From assembly GCA_947466585.1 (NCBI GenBank), contig CANIEU010000004.1, positions 1 through 64,000 of the forward strand: 64,000 bases of DNA. The letters run 5' to 3'. The DNA comes from Fibrobacterota bacterium (GTDB lineage: Bacteria; Fibrobacterota; Fibrobacteria; UBA11236). The notes under the pieces are model-generated. The model worked only from the letters and a program-made list of their open reading frames with translations. It ran no database searches and had not been told where the DNA came from. Position numbers and translations under genes: made by a program. Below, piece by piece: positions 34,248 to 44,021 of this stretch; the first letter of the stretch is position 1; the number at the start of each line of letters is the position of its first letter.

Positions 34248-35120
34248 ATGATTCGCTGGCTGCAAACGTCTTTGTTCGGCAGGGTGGTCGAAAAGCCCGC
34301 GCGTAAGAATCCCGCTCAACCGACGCGAAAAACCGGTGCGTCGGCACCCGCATTGTCGCCCACACTGTTGCCCGCAATCTCGCCCGAACTCTCGCTTCGC
34401 TGGAATGCAGCCCGGGCCGATCTACCTGTTATGCTGTCTCTTGTGCCGCGCCTGCGACAAGGATGGCGTATGGAGTGGCGGCGCGGCGGAGTCGGTTCCG
34501 AGGCGATCTTGCGTGCCCCGAAAATTTTCGGGGAGGCGCCCGACGAGATTCTGCAAAGCCTCGCTTCGTGGGTACGGCTCGCCATGCAACGCAAGTCGCC
34601 CGCGCGGCGCATTGAGCGACAGGCACTCGAAACATCGCTGCATGCCTGGATCTCCGCACGCCACGCCGTCGACGGGCACACGCAAAAACTCTTACGGGGC
34701 CGCGCCGCGCGCAAGATCGACCGACTCGATCCGCGCGGCGCTTACCACGATCTCGATGCGATTCTTGCCGCGGTCAATGCGGAGTATTTCGAAGGAAAAC
34801 TGGAGGCCAAGATCACTTGGTCGGCGCGGTGGGGGGGGCTTTCGACCCAAACCATGGCCAAGGATGAGCAAGGCAAACCCTACGCCTTGCTGACCATCAG
34901 CCGCGGCTACGATCACAAATCAGCGAGTGCGGAGATCGTCGGCGGCGTTGTGTATCACGAGTGTTTGCACATCGCGGTGCCGCCCCAATTTCGCGACGGT
35001 CGTCGCGTCGTGCACGGTCGCGAGTTCCGCCAACGCGAAAAGGAATACCGATTTTACGAAGCGTGGCGCAAGTGGCACGCGGAGAAGTTGCCGGGAATCA
35101 TCCGGCGCGGGTCAACTTAA
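34248..35120 (+). CDS. SprT-like zinc metalloprotease
   Basis: A 290-residue protein. The N-terminal ~100 residues are Pro/Ala-rich and basic. The C-terminal part is a SprT-like domain: AYHDLDAILAAVNAEYFEGKL, the zinc site VVYHECLHIAVPP (HExxH form HECLH) and a third ligand in VHGREFRQREKEY. Related SprT/Spartan proteins act on DNA-protein crosslinks, but many bacterial members are uncharacterised. It is ten bp after the MerR gene and probably co-transcribed. Confidence 0.75.
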   Translation: MIRWLQTSLFGRVVEKPARKNPAQPTRKTGASAPALSPTLLPAISPELSLRWNAARADLPVMLSLVPRLRQGWRMEWRRGGVGSEAILRAPKIFGEAPDEILQSLASWVRLAMQRKSPARRIERQALETSLHAWISARHAVDGHTQKLLRGRAARKIDRLDPRGAYHDLDAILAAVNAEYFEGKLEAKITWSARWGGLSTQTMAKDEQGKPYALLTISRGYDHKSASAEIVGGVVYHECLHIAVPPQFRDGRRVVHGREFRQREKEYRFYEAWRKWHAEKLPGIIRRGST

Positions 35121-35126
35121 TCCGTC

Positions 35127-35825
35127 TTAACGGATTTTCATCACACAGCGGTAAATCGGGCGGCCTTCGGCGCGGTATTTGATCTCGAAGTTGGTTTGAA
35201 TGCCTTCGGTGGGCTGGGCGTCGGGTTCGAGCATTTCAAGCCACGGCGTGGCGGCGAAGAGTTCGCGCGCCGACTCGTTGTATTCGGCGTGGTCGGTGCC
35301 GAAATAGAATAGGGCTCCGTGTAGCGCTACGCGCCGCATCAATTCCAGAAAATCGGGACGCATGGTGCGGTTTTTGTGGTGGCGTTTTTTGGGCCACGGA
35401 TCGGGAAAATAAATGTGGAAGGCCTGCGCGCAATTCTCGGGGAGAAAGTCCCGCAAGAAGGGGACGGCATCGCCCAAAATCACGCGCGCGTGCTGGAGGT
35501 GCGGGCGCTTGGCCATGCGTTCGGCGGCGTGGTAGGCGAACTCGGCCTCCCACTCCAGCGCGACGAAGGGCAGCTCGGGATGGTTCTGGCAGTAGGCCGC
35601 CATGAAGGTTCCCTTGCCGCACCCGACCTCGATCTCGATGGGCCCGGGCTTACCGAGGAACGCCTCGATGTCGAGCAGGTTTTTCTGCGGCACGCCATCT
35701 GGGGCCAGCGTGGGAAGGTTTTTTTCGTCCTTCACCAAGCGCAGGTGGTGATAGTGGGGAAGGTCGCGACTGGGAATCAGTTCGCGGAGGAATTCATAGG
35801 AGGCGAGGCCGGAAGGGAGAGACAT
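35127..35825 (-). CDS. trmB: tRNA (guanine-N7)-methyltransferase TrmB
   Basis: Makes m7G46 in the variable loop of tRNAs using S-adenosylmethionine. 232 residues. The SAM site is IEIEVGCGKGTFMAAYC, followed by VALEWEAEFAYHAAERM, the signature FHIYFPDPWPKKRHHKNR and TDHAEYNESARELF. ATG 35825 gives a normal N-terminus with the short helix before the Rossmann core; the frame stays open upstream but into non-coding DNA. Convergent with the SprT-like gene with 6 bp between. Confidence 0.93.
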   Translation of the reverse strand: MSLPSGLASYEFLRELIPSRDLPHYHHLRLVKDEKNLPTLAPDGVPQKNLLDIEAFLGKPGPIEIEVGCGKGTFMAAYCQNHPELPFVALEWEAEFAYHAAERMAKRPHLQHARVILGDAVPFLRDFLPENCAQAFHIYFPDPWPKKRHHKNRTMRPDFLELMRRVALHGALFYFGTDHAEYNESARELFAATPWLEMLEPDAQPTEGIQTNFEIKYRAEGRPIYRCVMKIR

Positions 35826-35871
35826 GGGAGGGCAAATGTAACAGAATGGGTAACCGAACCGCGCGGGTCGG

Positions 35872-37719
35872 CTAAGGTACCTCGACCTTATCCTGTTGCT
35901 TTTGCAGTGCGGCTGCGAGATTTTGCCGGGCGCTGGCGTTAGCCGAATCGGAGGCAAGGGACTGCTGGTAATAGGAAATCGCTCCCGTTAAGTCGCCGCT
36001 GAGATCATGGATCATCCCGAGGTAATTGAGCGCTCCCGAATGCGCGGGAATCTGGGCGAGAACCGCGCGGATGTGCGCTTCGGCTTCTACCATGCGGTTC
36101 TGGCGCAAGAGCGCGGAGGCCAATCCGTAATGCAGGTCCGGGTTCGACGGGTCCATCTCCAGCGCGGCTTGAAACTGCAATGCGGCCAGCACGGGTTGTT
36201 CGAGGGTCAAATACAAGTAGCCGAGGTTTTTGCGCATCTCGGTGTTTTCGGGTTCGCGCGCAACCGCCATCCGGTAGTGTTCGGCGGCGCCGAAGAGGTC
36301 GCCTTTGCGATACAGCATATCGGCGTAGAAGAGTTGCCCTTCGGTAAAGTCCGGATTGTACTGCACCGTGCGCGCGTATTCGGCTTCGGCACGGTCGAGC
36401 TGGCCTTGTCCCTTGAAATACGTTCCGGCCAAAAAATGCGCTAGCCAGCTACCCGGAATCGCCTCGCTGAGATTGACGACTTGATCTTCAAATTGTGGAG
36501 CGCGCTGATGATATTGGCTCCAGCCGAGGTAGGCGACGGGGATGAGGAAAAAGGCCCATTTCCAGGCATGCGCGGTGAACTTCGGAAGGCGAATAGTCGG
36601 CGCCGTGGGTGCTCCGGGTTGACCGCTTTTCTGTGTGGTCAGCCCCAGACCTTGGCGGATCTCCGCTTGCCGGATGCGCCAGATGAAGCCGTCGTAGTAG
36701 AAATGGAGCAATGCCGAGACGAGGGTGATGCGCAAAAGCCATTGCGAAGCGCCGTCACCCAGCAGGATTTTTTCGGGTGTGTTGACGTCTCGGAAGGAGG
36801 TAAAGACGCCGATGAGGCCGTAGGCGACGATCAATCCGGAGTAAACCACGATGCGTTTCCACCCGGGGAGAAAGAGCATCCGCTCGAAGGCGCCGACGGA
36901 ATGTCCTGCGTCCACCCGGTTGCGCTGAAAACGCCAGACGAGGGCGTTGTACTGAATATCGTGGAATATTTCCCACATGAGAACACCCAAAAGCAGGTTG
37001 CTCACCGAAGCGACGCAATACCACCAAAAGGCAAAACCGGAAAGCATCACCAGTATTTTCAACGGGCTGGGCGGGGTGCCGGCTTTCCATTGACGTCGGG
37101 CATTTTCCAGGAACAGGACGGTGATCACGGCCGTGCCGATGTTCCAGAATCCGCGAAATAGGGGAAAGAAGGCTGGAGGAATCAGGTCGCCGCCGGAGAT
37201 GTAAAACTGCGTGACGAGCGAAAATTGTTTGGTGGGGGATTGCAGGATGGCGAGTCCGAACCAGGCGAGGCACATCAGCCAGTCGAGCCAGGCCGTGGCG
37301 GGACTGAAGGATCCGACCTTGGAGTCGTAAATGCGGGCGAAGCCGTTGATCTGCATGGCGCCGTGCCATGTGCCCCAGGCGATGGTGATACAGGCAAGGG
37401 CATTGAGATTGAGGAAGGAGTACAGCCCGGCGATCAGGATCAGCAACGCCGGAACGACGATGAACCGGTGACGGAATTGACGGAAGAGCTCCCGGTCGGA
37501 GTACGCTCGGATAAAGCCGGGCAAATGGTGGCCGAATCCGCCGATTCCAAGCACGTATAAGGCGATGTTTTCCGGTGCGAATCCCTGTTTCAGGAGCCAA
37601 ACCAATGGAAGGATCAGGAGAGGGGGCAGGATGAAGAACAGCAGGTCTTGAACAGGCCCCAGAATCCACGGATTCCGGGCAAGAATAGCTTTGGCCGGGG
37701 CTTGTGCAGAGTGCTTCAT
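35872..37719 (-). CDS. Polytopic membrane protein with His motifs and C-terminal TPR
   Basis: A 615-residue protein. Residues ~20-385 hold about ten hydrophobic segments. Between them lie conserved-looking His/acidic blocks: GIGGFGHHLPGFIRAY, WGTWHGAMQINGFARIYDSK, WEIFHDIQYNALVWRF and LLHFYYDGFIWRI. Their spacing recalls di-iron membrane enzymes (desaturases, hydroxylases), but the canonical HxxHH set is not complete. Residues ~410-605 hold five to six TPR units. No family is recognised. The TPR part probably faces the periplasm and recruits a partner (inference). Confidence 0.7.
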   Translation of the reverse strand: MKHSAQAPAKAILARNPWILGPVQDLLFFILPPLLILPLVWLLKQGFAPENIALYVLGIGGFGHHLPGFIRAYSDRELFRQFRHRFIVVPALLILIAGLYSFLNLNALACITIAWGTWHGAMQINGFARIYDSKVGSFSPATAWLDWLMCLAWFGLAILQSPTKQFSLVTQFYISGGDLIPPAFFPLFRGFWNIGTAVITVLFLENARRQWKAGTPPSPLKILVMLSGFAFWWYCVASVSNLLLGVLMWEIFHDIQYNALVWRFQRNRVDAGHSVGAFERMLFLPGWKRIVVYSGLIVAYGLIGVFTSFRDVNTPEKILLGDGASQWLLRITLVSALLHFYYDGFIWRIRQAEIRQGLGLTTQKSGQPGAPTAPTIRLPKFTAHAWKWAFFLIPVAYLGWSQYHQRAPQFEDQVVNLSEAIPGSWLAHFLAGTYFKGQGQLDRAEAEYARTVQYNPDFTEGQLFYADMLYRKGDLFGAAEHYRMAVAREPENTEMRKNLGYLYLTLEQPVLAALQFQAALEMDPSNPDLHYGLASALLRQNRMVEAEAHIRAVLAQIPAHSGALNYLGMIHDLSGDLTGAISYYQQSLASDSANASARQNLAAALQKQQDKVEVP

Positions 37720-37943
37720 TTGATGTTTATGAGGGATTTAGGGTATGCACAAGTGTTTAAGTGGCGGATATTTCAGGGGGTTTGGGAGTAGGTTGTGCTA
37801 GACTAGCCCGTTCGCGTTCAAATTCGCGAATTGATCGGGGACTTCGGACGAAATTAGACATAATTCAGGGAAAAAATGGAGCTCGGACTTAAGTTACACG
37901 AACGGGTCGTCGGTCTCGATTCCTCTCCGGCAAAGGTTTAAGA
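37720..37943. other. Divergent intergenic region
   Basis: An AT-rich 224-bp gap between a minus- and a plus-strand gene. A palindrome AATTCGCGAATT is present near 37822. No clear promoter pair can be named. Confidence 0.4.
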
Positions 37944-39614
37944 ATGCGGTTCATCTGGATATTCCTGGTGGTGGTTTTCGCCTTGTTGCCGGGGTTGGCC
38001 ATCGGTTTTGTTTCGGTCGACAAGCTGTCGGGCGAGGCGTATACGGACATGGGGCAAATCGTTCAGGGAAACATCGGCGGCACCCAAAAGGTGGAAGGAG
38101 ATTACCTCAACCGGATGGGGGTGACCCTGACCGCAGAGGATACCGTCAGTGGCAAGCTGGTGGTGCGCGTGGGCGTCGGAGGAATTTTCTGGCAGACCTA
38201 CCCCTTGGAAGACTTCTGGCACAATTCGGTCCGCTTCGGCCCGGGCATCACCGAGGCCTCTTCGAAGTTGTTGTTGACCCCGAGTAGCTCGCTTCAGGCG
38301 GGTTATTTCCCGTTCAAGTACAATGCAGGCGCCATGGATCTGGGCGAATACTTGCTGCGCAGCGAATCCTATCCCACCGCCATCACCACGGGCGGTTGGA
38401 CGTGGGTCGATAGCGCGTACACGCGCGTGCTCGGTGTCCGGTTCCAGGCTTCCCATTTCGGTGGAGCCTTCCGTCAGGAGATCGGTATGTATACCGAGGT
38501 ACAAACCGTTCCCCTTTTCGATATCACACCCGCTTACCTCTTTTCGTGGAAACCGGTCAAGGGTCTCGAAGTCGGTGGCGGCGTAGCGCTGCGTCGGTGG
38601 TTTCAGCCGAACGTCGGTTATTATGGCCTCGAACATACGGATTCCTTGGCAGTGCCTGCGAGCCGGTATCAGGTGATCGGAAACTTTCCCGAAGTCCAGA
38701 ACCATGCCCTCGTGCATTACACCTATAACAACGGTTCTGGAATCGTGGCCGCAGATACGTTCGTCGTCTGGCGCGGCGGCACTGCCTTCGACGCTTCGAC
38801 CGCCTTGGCCGGAAAAACCGACGCGCACGTTGTCAGCAAGGACATGTTGCAGCAAGGAAGCGCGGCGGGGGTTCGTCGCGACATCCAGCTATTCCTGCAA
38901 AACACCCGTTACTCCGAAAACGGCGCAAACTGCTGGGATCATCCCTTGGACTGTCAGGCCTATCTGGACGCCGCGGGGAACCTTCTCGTGACCGACGCCA
39001 ATGGGAACGTGATCGCCGATACCGTCGTAGCGGCGAAGATAACCAAGAACCAAAAGATCACCCGGCGGGCAGTGAACCTGATGGGCCATGCCAGCTTCAA
39101 CTTCGTCGAAGCTTTTGATCTTCACGGTACGGGCCCCTTCAAGGTGTACGTCGAGTCGGCGATTTTAGGTTACGAAAATCAACCGGTCTATTACGAAGAC
39201 CGGACCAATAGAATGCCCGTGATGGTGGGCTTGCACGTGCCCACTTTCGGACTTCTCGACCTTCTCGCCGTCGAGGGCGAATATCTGAACAACCCGAACC
39301 GTGACAGCCCCGCGATCTTGTCGACTCATGTAAATGCCAATCTTCCTGGCCCCAGCATGGCCATCCCGGATCTGGACGAACCCGACTACCGGCGGCCTTA
39401 TTACAACGCGAAATCGGTACACTCCGACGACTGGAAATGGAGCGTCCACCTTGTACGCACCATCACTCCCGGCCTTATGATCAAGTTCCAAGCCGCAAAC
39501 GATCATCTGCGGTTACACCAGTTCGGAGTTGCCGGCCCTTCGTTGGCTCCTTCTCCAATCACGTTGAATCCGGATGATTGGTACTACGTGGCCCATCTGC
39601 AGTGGGGCTTTTGA
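37944..39614 (+). CDS. Outer-membrane barrel protein, first of a tandem pair
   Basis: A 556-residue exported protein with a signal peptide (MRFIWIFLVVVFALLPGLAIG). The rest is beta-rich with a terminal Phe (HLQWGF), as for BAM-assembled barrels. It shares ordered blocks with the next gene: RFGPGITEAS, YNAGAMDLGEYLLRSESYPT, VGGGVALRRW, NRMPVMVGLHVPTFGLLDLL, EGEYLNNPN and ANDHLRLHQF. No named family is recognised; a large porin-like barrel is plausible. An insert with Cys residues (ENGANCWDHPLDCQAY) is absent from the paralog. It heads a likely three-gene operon. Confidence 0.75.
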   Translation: MRFIWIFLVVVFALLPGLAIGFVSVDKLSGEAYTDMGQIVQGNIGGTQKVEGDYLNRMGVTLTAEDTVSGKLVVRVGVGGIFWQTYPLEDFWHNSVRFGPGITEASSKLLLTPSSSLQAGYFPFKYNAGAMDLGEYLLRSESYPTAITTGGWTWVDSAYTRVLGVRFQASHFGGAFRQEIGMYTEVQTVPLFDITPAYLFSWKPVKGLEVGGGVALRRWFQPNVGYYGLEHTDSLAVPASRYQVIGNFPEVQNHALVHYTYNNGSGIVAADTFVVWRGGTAFDASTALAGKTDAHVVSKDMLQQGSAAGVRRDIQLFLQNTRYSENGANCWDHPLDCQAYLDAAGNLLVTDANGNVIADTVVAAKITKNQKITRRAVNLMGHASFNFVEAFDLHGTGPFKVYVESAILGYENQPVYYEDRTNRMPVMVGLHVPTFGLLDLLAVEGEYLNNPNRDSPAILSTHVNANLPGPSMAIPDLDEPDYRRPYYNAKSVHSDDWKWSVHLVRTITPGLMIKFQAANDHLRLHQFGVAGPSLAPSPITLNPDDWYYVAHLQWGF

Positions 39615-39658
39615 TTATGACGAAAATTTTCCAAGCATCTCGCAATTGGAGCCGGCCC

Positions 39659-41161
39659 ATGAACTACACCTTTTTTGCTGTGGCCCTCTTCGCCGCTGCG
39701 ACTCCCTCCATGGCGGCTCCCGCTGAAACCCGCATCAGCGACCGCAACATCTCGGTCACCGCCTTCGTCGATGCCGGGCAGGTGATCCATGGTTCGCTCG
39801 TGAACGGCGACGGTTCGAATTCCCAAAAGGTTGAGAACCTCTTTTTGAATCGCGACGGCGTGGCCTTGACCTATTCGGCCACCGCGAACGAGAAATTGCA
39901 CATAAACATAGGGGTGGGAGGGCTTTTCTGGAAACCCGTTCCCGAGGCCAATGACGCGGCCACCAAGCGCATCAACTTCGGCCCTGGAATCTCCGAGGCC
40001 TCCGCCCGATACTCCTTTACGGATCGTGCGAGCCTCAAGTTCGGCTTTTTCGGGTATAAGTACAATCCCGATGCAGTGAATCTCGGAGAATATTTGCTCC
40101 GCAGCGAAGCCTATCCCACCGTCATCCAGACCGGCAGCATGGGCGGTTGGGTGTGGATGAACAGCAACGAATACAAGTCGATGGGCACGCAATTCAGTTG
40201 GACTTCGCCGGGTGGCAACTGGCGACATGATTTTCTCCTGTTCAGCGAGTTCAACCAGGCGCCGTTGTTCGATTTCTCGCCCTCCTACGTTGTGACCGGT
40301 AAGGTTCACAAGGCGGTCGAGGTGGGAGCGGGTGTCTCCTTGCATCGCTGGCTGCCGATCCGCAACAGCGTCGAGTCCCCCCGCGGTGCCTCGAACACCT
40401 ATGTCGAGGTGGACGATTTTCCGGCCTACGGAGTTTGGGATCCGAACGACTTGGTGTTTACTCCGGTCGGTGACAGCGGAACCCTCAAGGATATTCAGAC
40501 CCGGGTCACCACCTATACGGATACCAACGGTGTGCCAATCGTAACACAGAGCACCGATGCTGCGGGGCGGACCATTTACATCCGTTCCGACAACGGTGAC
40601 ACCCTCCGCATCTCCAACCGGCACCGGTTCACCTTCAAGGCCGTCAAGGTGATGGGCCGCGCCTCGCTCGACCTTGGGACCCTTTTGGACCTGCCGTCCT
40701 CAACCGGACCGTTCAAGGTTTTCGGTGAAATCGCCCTGTTGGGGGTAGAGAATCAACCGTATTTCTTTAAAAATCGTACCGAGCGTATGCCGGTCATGCT
40801 CGGAGTGGATATCCCAACCTTCGGCGTGCTTGACCTGCTGACTTTCCAAGTCGAATACCTCAACAATCCGTATCCCGACAACAACTATCAGCAGTTCAGT
40901 CAAAATCTTCCGCAGCCAACGTTGGCGGGGGATGATCCGTTGGATTACGCCGCGCGCCGCGATGCCGGCCAATACAAAGACGACGATCTAAAGTGGTCGG
41001 CCCAGTTGAAAAAATCCGTGGTCGCGGGCCTCGACATCTATTTGCAGGTCGCTAACGATCACTTCCGCGTGCAGGACGTGACGGCGCAACCGTCCTTCAT
41101 GCCGTTGACCCAAGACAAGAATGACTGGTACTACATGCTCCGCTTCCAATGGAGCCTTTGA
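39659..41161 (+). CDS. Outer-membrane barrel protein, second of a tandem pair
   Basis: A 500-residue paralog of the preceding gene, 44 bp downstream. Signal peptide MNYTFFAVALFAAATPSMAA; ends LRFQWSL, a barrel-like C-terminus. Shared blocks are NFGPGISEAS, YNPDAVNLGEYLLRSEAYPT, VGAGVSLHRW, ERMPVMLGVDIPTFGVLDLL and QVEYLNNPYPD. Overall identity looks moderate (perhaps a third), so the duplication is old. ATG 39659 is chosen because GGAG lies 7 nt upstream and it begins the signal peptide. Confidence 0.75.
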   Translation: MNYTFFAVALFAAATPSMAAPAETRISDRNISVTAFVDAGQVIHGSLVNGDGSNSQKVENLFLNRDGVALTYSATANEKLHINIGVGGLFWKPVPEANDAATKRINFGPGISEASARYSFTDRASLKFGFFGYKYNPDAVNLGEYLLRSEAYPTVIQTGSMGGWVWMNSNEYKSMGTQFSWTSPGGNWRHDFLLFSEFNQAPLFDFSPSYVVTGKVHKAVEVGAGVSLHRWLPIRNSVESPRGASNTYVEVDDFPAYGVWDPNDLVFTPVGDSGTLKDIQTRVTTYTDTNGVPIVTQSTDAAGRTIYIRSDNGDTLRISNRHRFTFKAVKVMGRASLDLGTLLDLPSSTGPFKVFGEIALLGVENQPYFFKNRTERMPVMLGVDIPTFGVLDLLTFQVEYLNNPYPDNNYQQFSQNLPQPTLAGDDPLDYAARRDAGQYKDDDLKWSAQLKKSVVAGLDIYLQVANDHFRVQDVTAQPSFMPLTQDKNDWYYMLRFQWSL

Positions 41162-41198
41162 ACCCCCGATGAGTATTCGCAACAAACAGGAGAATCCC

Positions 41199-42413
41199 AT
41201 GAACAAACCCGTCTCATCTCTGAAACGGTTGGTGCGCGCTGCCCTCTTCATCGCTGCTTTCGCAGCGTTGTCCCAGGCGCAAACCGTGCCGTTGGCCAAG
41301 CAACGCGTGGAAACCATCGGGGGCAAGCAATATCAGCTCACCTCTAAGCTCCAGAAAATTCTGGTCGGCAGTTTCTATTACAACTACAATCACGACATCG
41401 GAGCGCCGAACCTTGACTCTACCTTGAAGCGTATCGGCCGCGCCGAGGGCTGGACGGTCGACATTTCGAAATCCGGGTCCGAAATCACCGCCGCCAAGCT
41501 CGCCGGGTATCAGGTTTTCTTCGGCAACTACATCTCCAGCTGGGCGAGTTCGACGAGCTTTCCGACCGCGAACCGTACGGCGGTGCAGAATTTCGTGGAA
41601 CAACAGGGTGGCGGCGTGTTCGTGATGCACTCTTCGGGCGACTCGCGCTCCTCCAGCAACTGGGCGTGGTACTATAGCACCCTGATGCCCATTACCTACA
41701 CCGGCGAGTCGTCGCGTTTGACGGTTTCGGCGAAAGTCGGCATCAACCCGGGATCGAAGGTTCACCCCATCATGGAAGGCATCGGGTTCGGCGTCGACGG
41801 AACGAACGACAGCGTGGTCTGGTCTCAAGGTGAATGGCATACCTTCAGCGGGAGCATCACGACCAAGGTGGCCGACAAGAACATTTTTCTGAAAATGAAT
41901 CCGGCCACTTGCACCAAGGACGGTACCGGCACCAATTGCGGAACCGCTACTGGTACCTACAATTATGGCGCAACCGCGGGCGGCTATTCCGCCACCTGGA
42001 CCTTCCCGGCCGGCAAGGGCAACGTGGGCTACTTCATGGAAGGCCATGACAAAATCACCATGAACGCCATGGGTCAAGCCGCCTGGGATCGATTCTATAA
42101 GCAGTTCATGTACTACATCGCCGGGTATGACACCGTCGAGGTGGTTTCGATCGGCAGACCGGGTCAGGACATGCTAGCCATGGATCGCTCCGGCATCTCG
42201 TTCCATCCCGAGAATCCAGGTGTATTCATCAGCAAACCGGGTGTTCACTCTGTGGCGTTATTCGACCTTTCCGGTCGTCTCGTCAAGGAATTGCATGGCC
42301 GCAAATCCACCGATTACAACCTTACCCAATATTTGAAGGCTGCCAAGCACGGGGTGTACGTGGTGCGGGTCAGCCTCTCGGGCCATACCCAGTCCCACCG
42401 CTACGTTCTCTAG
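41199..42413 (+). CDS. Secreted ThuA-like protein with type IX-like sorting tail
   Basis: A 404-residue protein. Signal peptide (~1-28), then a ThuA (trehalose-utilisation, glutamine-amidotransferase-like) domain: KILVGSFYYNYNHDIGAPN, FVEQQGGGVFVMHSSGD, KVHPIMEGIGFG and KGNVGYFMEGHDK. From ~345 the tail reads FHPENPGVFISKPGVHSVAL, FDLSGRLVKELHG and KHGVYVVRVSLSGHTQSHRYVL, the pattern of type-A sorting domains for type IX secretion. AGGAGA precedes ATG 41199. The operon with two barrels suggests an exported carbohydrate role (inference). Confidence 0.78.
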   Translation: MNKPVSSLKRLVRAALFIAAFAALSQAQTVPLAKQRVETIGGKQYQLTSKLQKILVGSFYYNYNHDIGAPNLDSTLKRIGRAEGWTVDISKSGSEITAAKLAGYQVFFGNYISSWASSTSFPTANRTAVQNFVEQQGGGVFVMHSSGDSRSSSNWAWYYSTLMPITYTGESSRLTVSAKVGINPGSKVHPIMEGIGFGVDGTNDSVVWSQGEWHTFSGSITTKVADKNIFLKMNPATCTKDGTGTNCGTATGTYNYGATAGGYSATWTFPAGKGNVGYFMEGHDKITMNAMGQAAWDRFYKQFMYYIAGYDTVEVVSIGRPGQDMLAMDRSGISFHPENPGVFISKPGVHSVALFDLSGRLVKELHGRKSTDYNLTQYLKAAKHGVYVVRVSLSGHTQSHRYVL

Positions 42414-42459
42414 CGATTCTCATTTCCGGATCCGCCGGGATGTACAGAAATCCAATACC

Positions 42460-42486
42460 GGATCGGGGCTCCCCGGTCCAGTTTTT
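42460..42486 (+). terminator. Terminator after the barrel/ThuA operon
   Basis: GGATCGGGG pairs with CCCCGGTCC (one G-U) around a two-base loop, followed by a T-tract. Confidence 0.75.
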
Positions 42487-42548
42487 GGTTTTCGGGCTTG
42501 GGTTTTTTGGCGGTTTTTTTTGCCTTGGCTCAGCTATCTTTGCCTCCT

Positions 42549-44021
42549 ATGCCTGCATCGTCTTACAGTGTCGTCATCGGACTCGAAGTCCACGCCCAGC
42601 TATCGACCAAAACCAAAATGTTCTGCGGGTGCCGCGTCGAATTCGGCGCCGAGCCGAACACCCTCGTTTGCCCGGTTTGCCTCGGATTTCCGGGCACATT
42701 GCCGGTGCCCAACGCCCGAGCGGTGGAGTCTGCCGTGATGATGGGCTTGGCCTGCGGCGCGAATATCGACCCGCGTCCCATGTGGACCCGCAAGAATTAC
42801 TTCTACCCCGATCTTCCCAAGGGCTACCAGATCACCCAACAGGGGGGATCCCCGATTTACGATCGCCCCATCTGCACGGGCGGCCATCTCGACATCGATC
42901 TCGACGACGGCACGCGCAAGCGCATCGGCCTTACCCGCATTCACATGGAAGAGGATGCCGGAAAGCTGATCCATGACCTCACCGTCAGCGATTCGCTGTT
43001 CGACGCCAACCGTTGCGGTACGCCCCTGATCGAAATCGTTTCCGATCCGGATCTGCGCACTCCCCGTGAGGCTTACCTCTATCTCGAAAAGCTGAAGCAG
43101 ATTCTCGAGTATCTCGAAATCTGCGATGCGAACATGGAGCGCGGCAACCTCCGTTGCGACGCGAACATTTCGTTGCGTACCAGCGAGGATGCGCCCTTCG
43201 GTGAACGTATTGAGCTGAAGAACATGAATTCGTTCCACAACATCGAGAAGGCGCTTGAGGCCGAAATCGAGTTGCAAGCAGGCATCCTCGATGCGGGCGG
43301 CATCGTGAAACGCGAAACCAAACGCTGGGACGTGACCAAGGGCACCACCATCGCCAACCGCAGCAAGGAAGACGCGCAGGATTACCGTTACTTCCCCGAG
43401 CCCGACTTGGTGCGCCTCAGCGTCACCCCGGGTGACATCGAGGCCGTCCGCGGAATGTTGCCCGAGCTGCCCGAAGCCCGCCGTTATCGCTATGTGGCCC
43501 AATACGGTTTGCCGGCCTACGACGCCGACGTGCTTACGCGTGAGAAGCCGGTTTCCGAATTCTTCGAGTCGGCCTGCGCGGTTACGGGCGATGCCCCCGC
43601 CGATAAAAAGGCCGTATCCAACTGGGTGATGGGTGAAGTGCTGCGTGTGCTTAAGGAGGGCAATCTCTCCATTGCAGACCTCAAATTCTCCGCGCTCCAC
43701 ATCGGCGAAATGGTGAACCTGATTCAATCGGGCGCGATTTCGGGCAAGATCGCCAAAACCGTGTTCGAACACATGCTGGCCGGCGAAGGCGCCCCTGCCG
43801 ATATCGTGAAGGCGCGCAACCTCTCGGTGATCAACGACGCTTTCGCGGTGGAAGGGTTCATTCGTCAGGTGATGGACGCCAACGCGGATAAGGTGGCCGA
43901 GTACCGTTCCGGAAAAGACAAGTTGTTCGGCTTCTTCGTGGGCCAGGTGATGAAGGTTTCGCAAGGCAAGGCCGGACCCGAACAGGTGAACGCCCTGCTG
44001 AAGGACATGCTGGCGGGATGA
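42549..44021 (+). CDS. gatB: Aspartyl/glutamyl-tRNA amidotransferase subunit B
   Basis: The kinase/tRNA-binding subunit of GatCAB, which amidates Glu-tRNA-Gln and/or Asp-tRNA-Asn. 490 residues. Blocks: VVIGLEVHAQLSTKTKMFCGC, CPVCLGFPGTLPVPN, KNYFYPDLPKGYQITQ, IHMEEDAGKL and KNMNSFHNIEKALE, with a YqeY-like tail. The zinc Cys set (CGC...CPVC) is visible. GatA and GatC are not here. ATG 42549 is the natural N-terminus. It overlaps the next small gene by 4 bp. Confidence 0.95.
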   Translation: MPASSYSVVIGLEVHAQLSTKTKMFCGCRVEFGAEPNTLVCPVCLGFPGTLPVPNARAVESAVMMGLACGANIDPRPMWTRKNYFYPDLPKGYQITQQGGSPIYDRPICTGGHLDIDLDDGTRKRIGLTRIHMEEDAGKLIHDLTVSDSLFDANRCGTPLIEIVSDPDLRTPREAYLYLEKLKQILEYLEICDANMERGNLRCDANISLRTSEDAPFGERIELKNMNSFHNIEKALEAEIELQAGILDAGGIVKRETKRWDVTKGTTIANRSKEDAQDYRYFPEPDLVRLSVTPGDIEAVRGMLPELPEARRYRYVAQYGLPAYDADVLTREKPVSEFFESACAVTGDAPADKKAVSNWVMGEVLRVLKEGNLSIADLKFSALHIGEMVNLIQSGAISGKIAKTVFEHMLAGEGAPADIVKARNLSVINDAFAVEGFIRQVMDANADKVAEYRSGKDKLFGFFVGQVMKVSQGKAGPEQVNALLKDMLAG

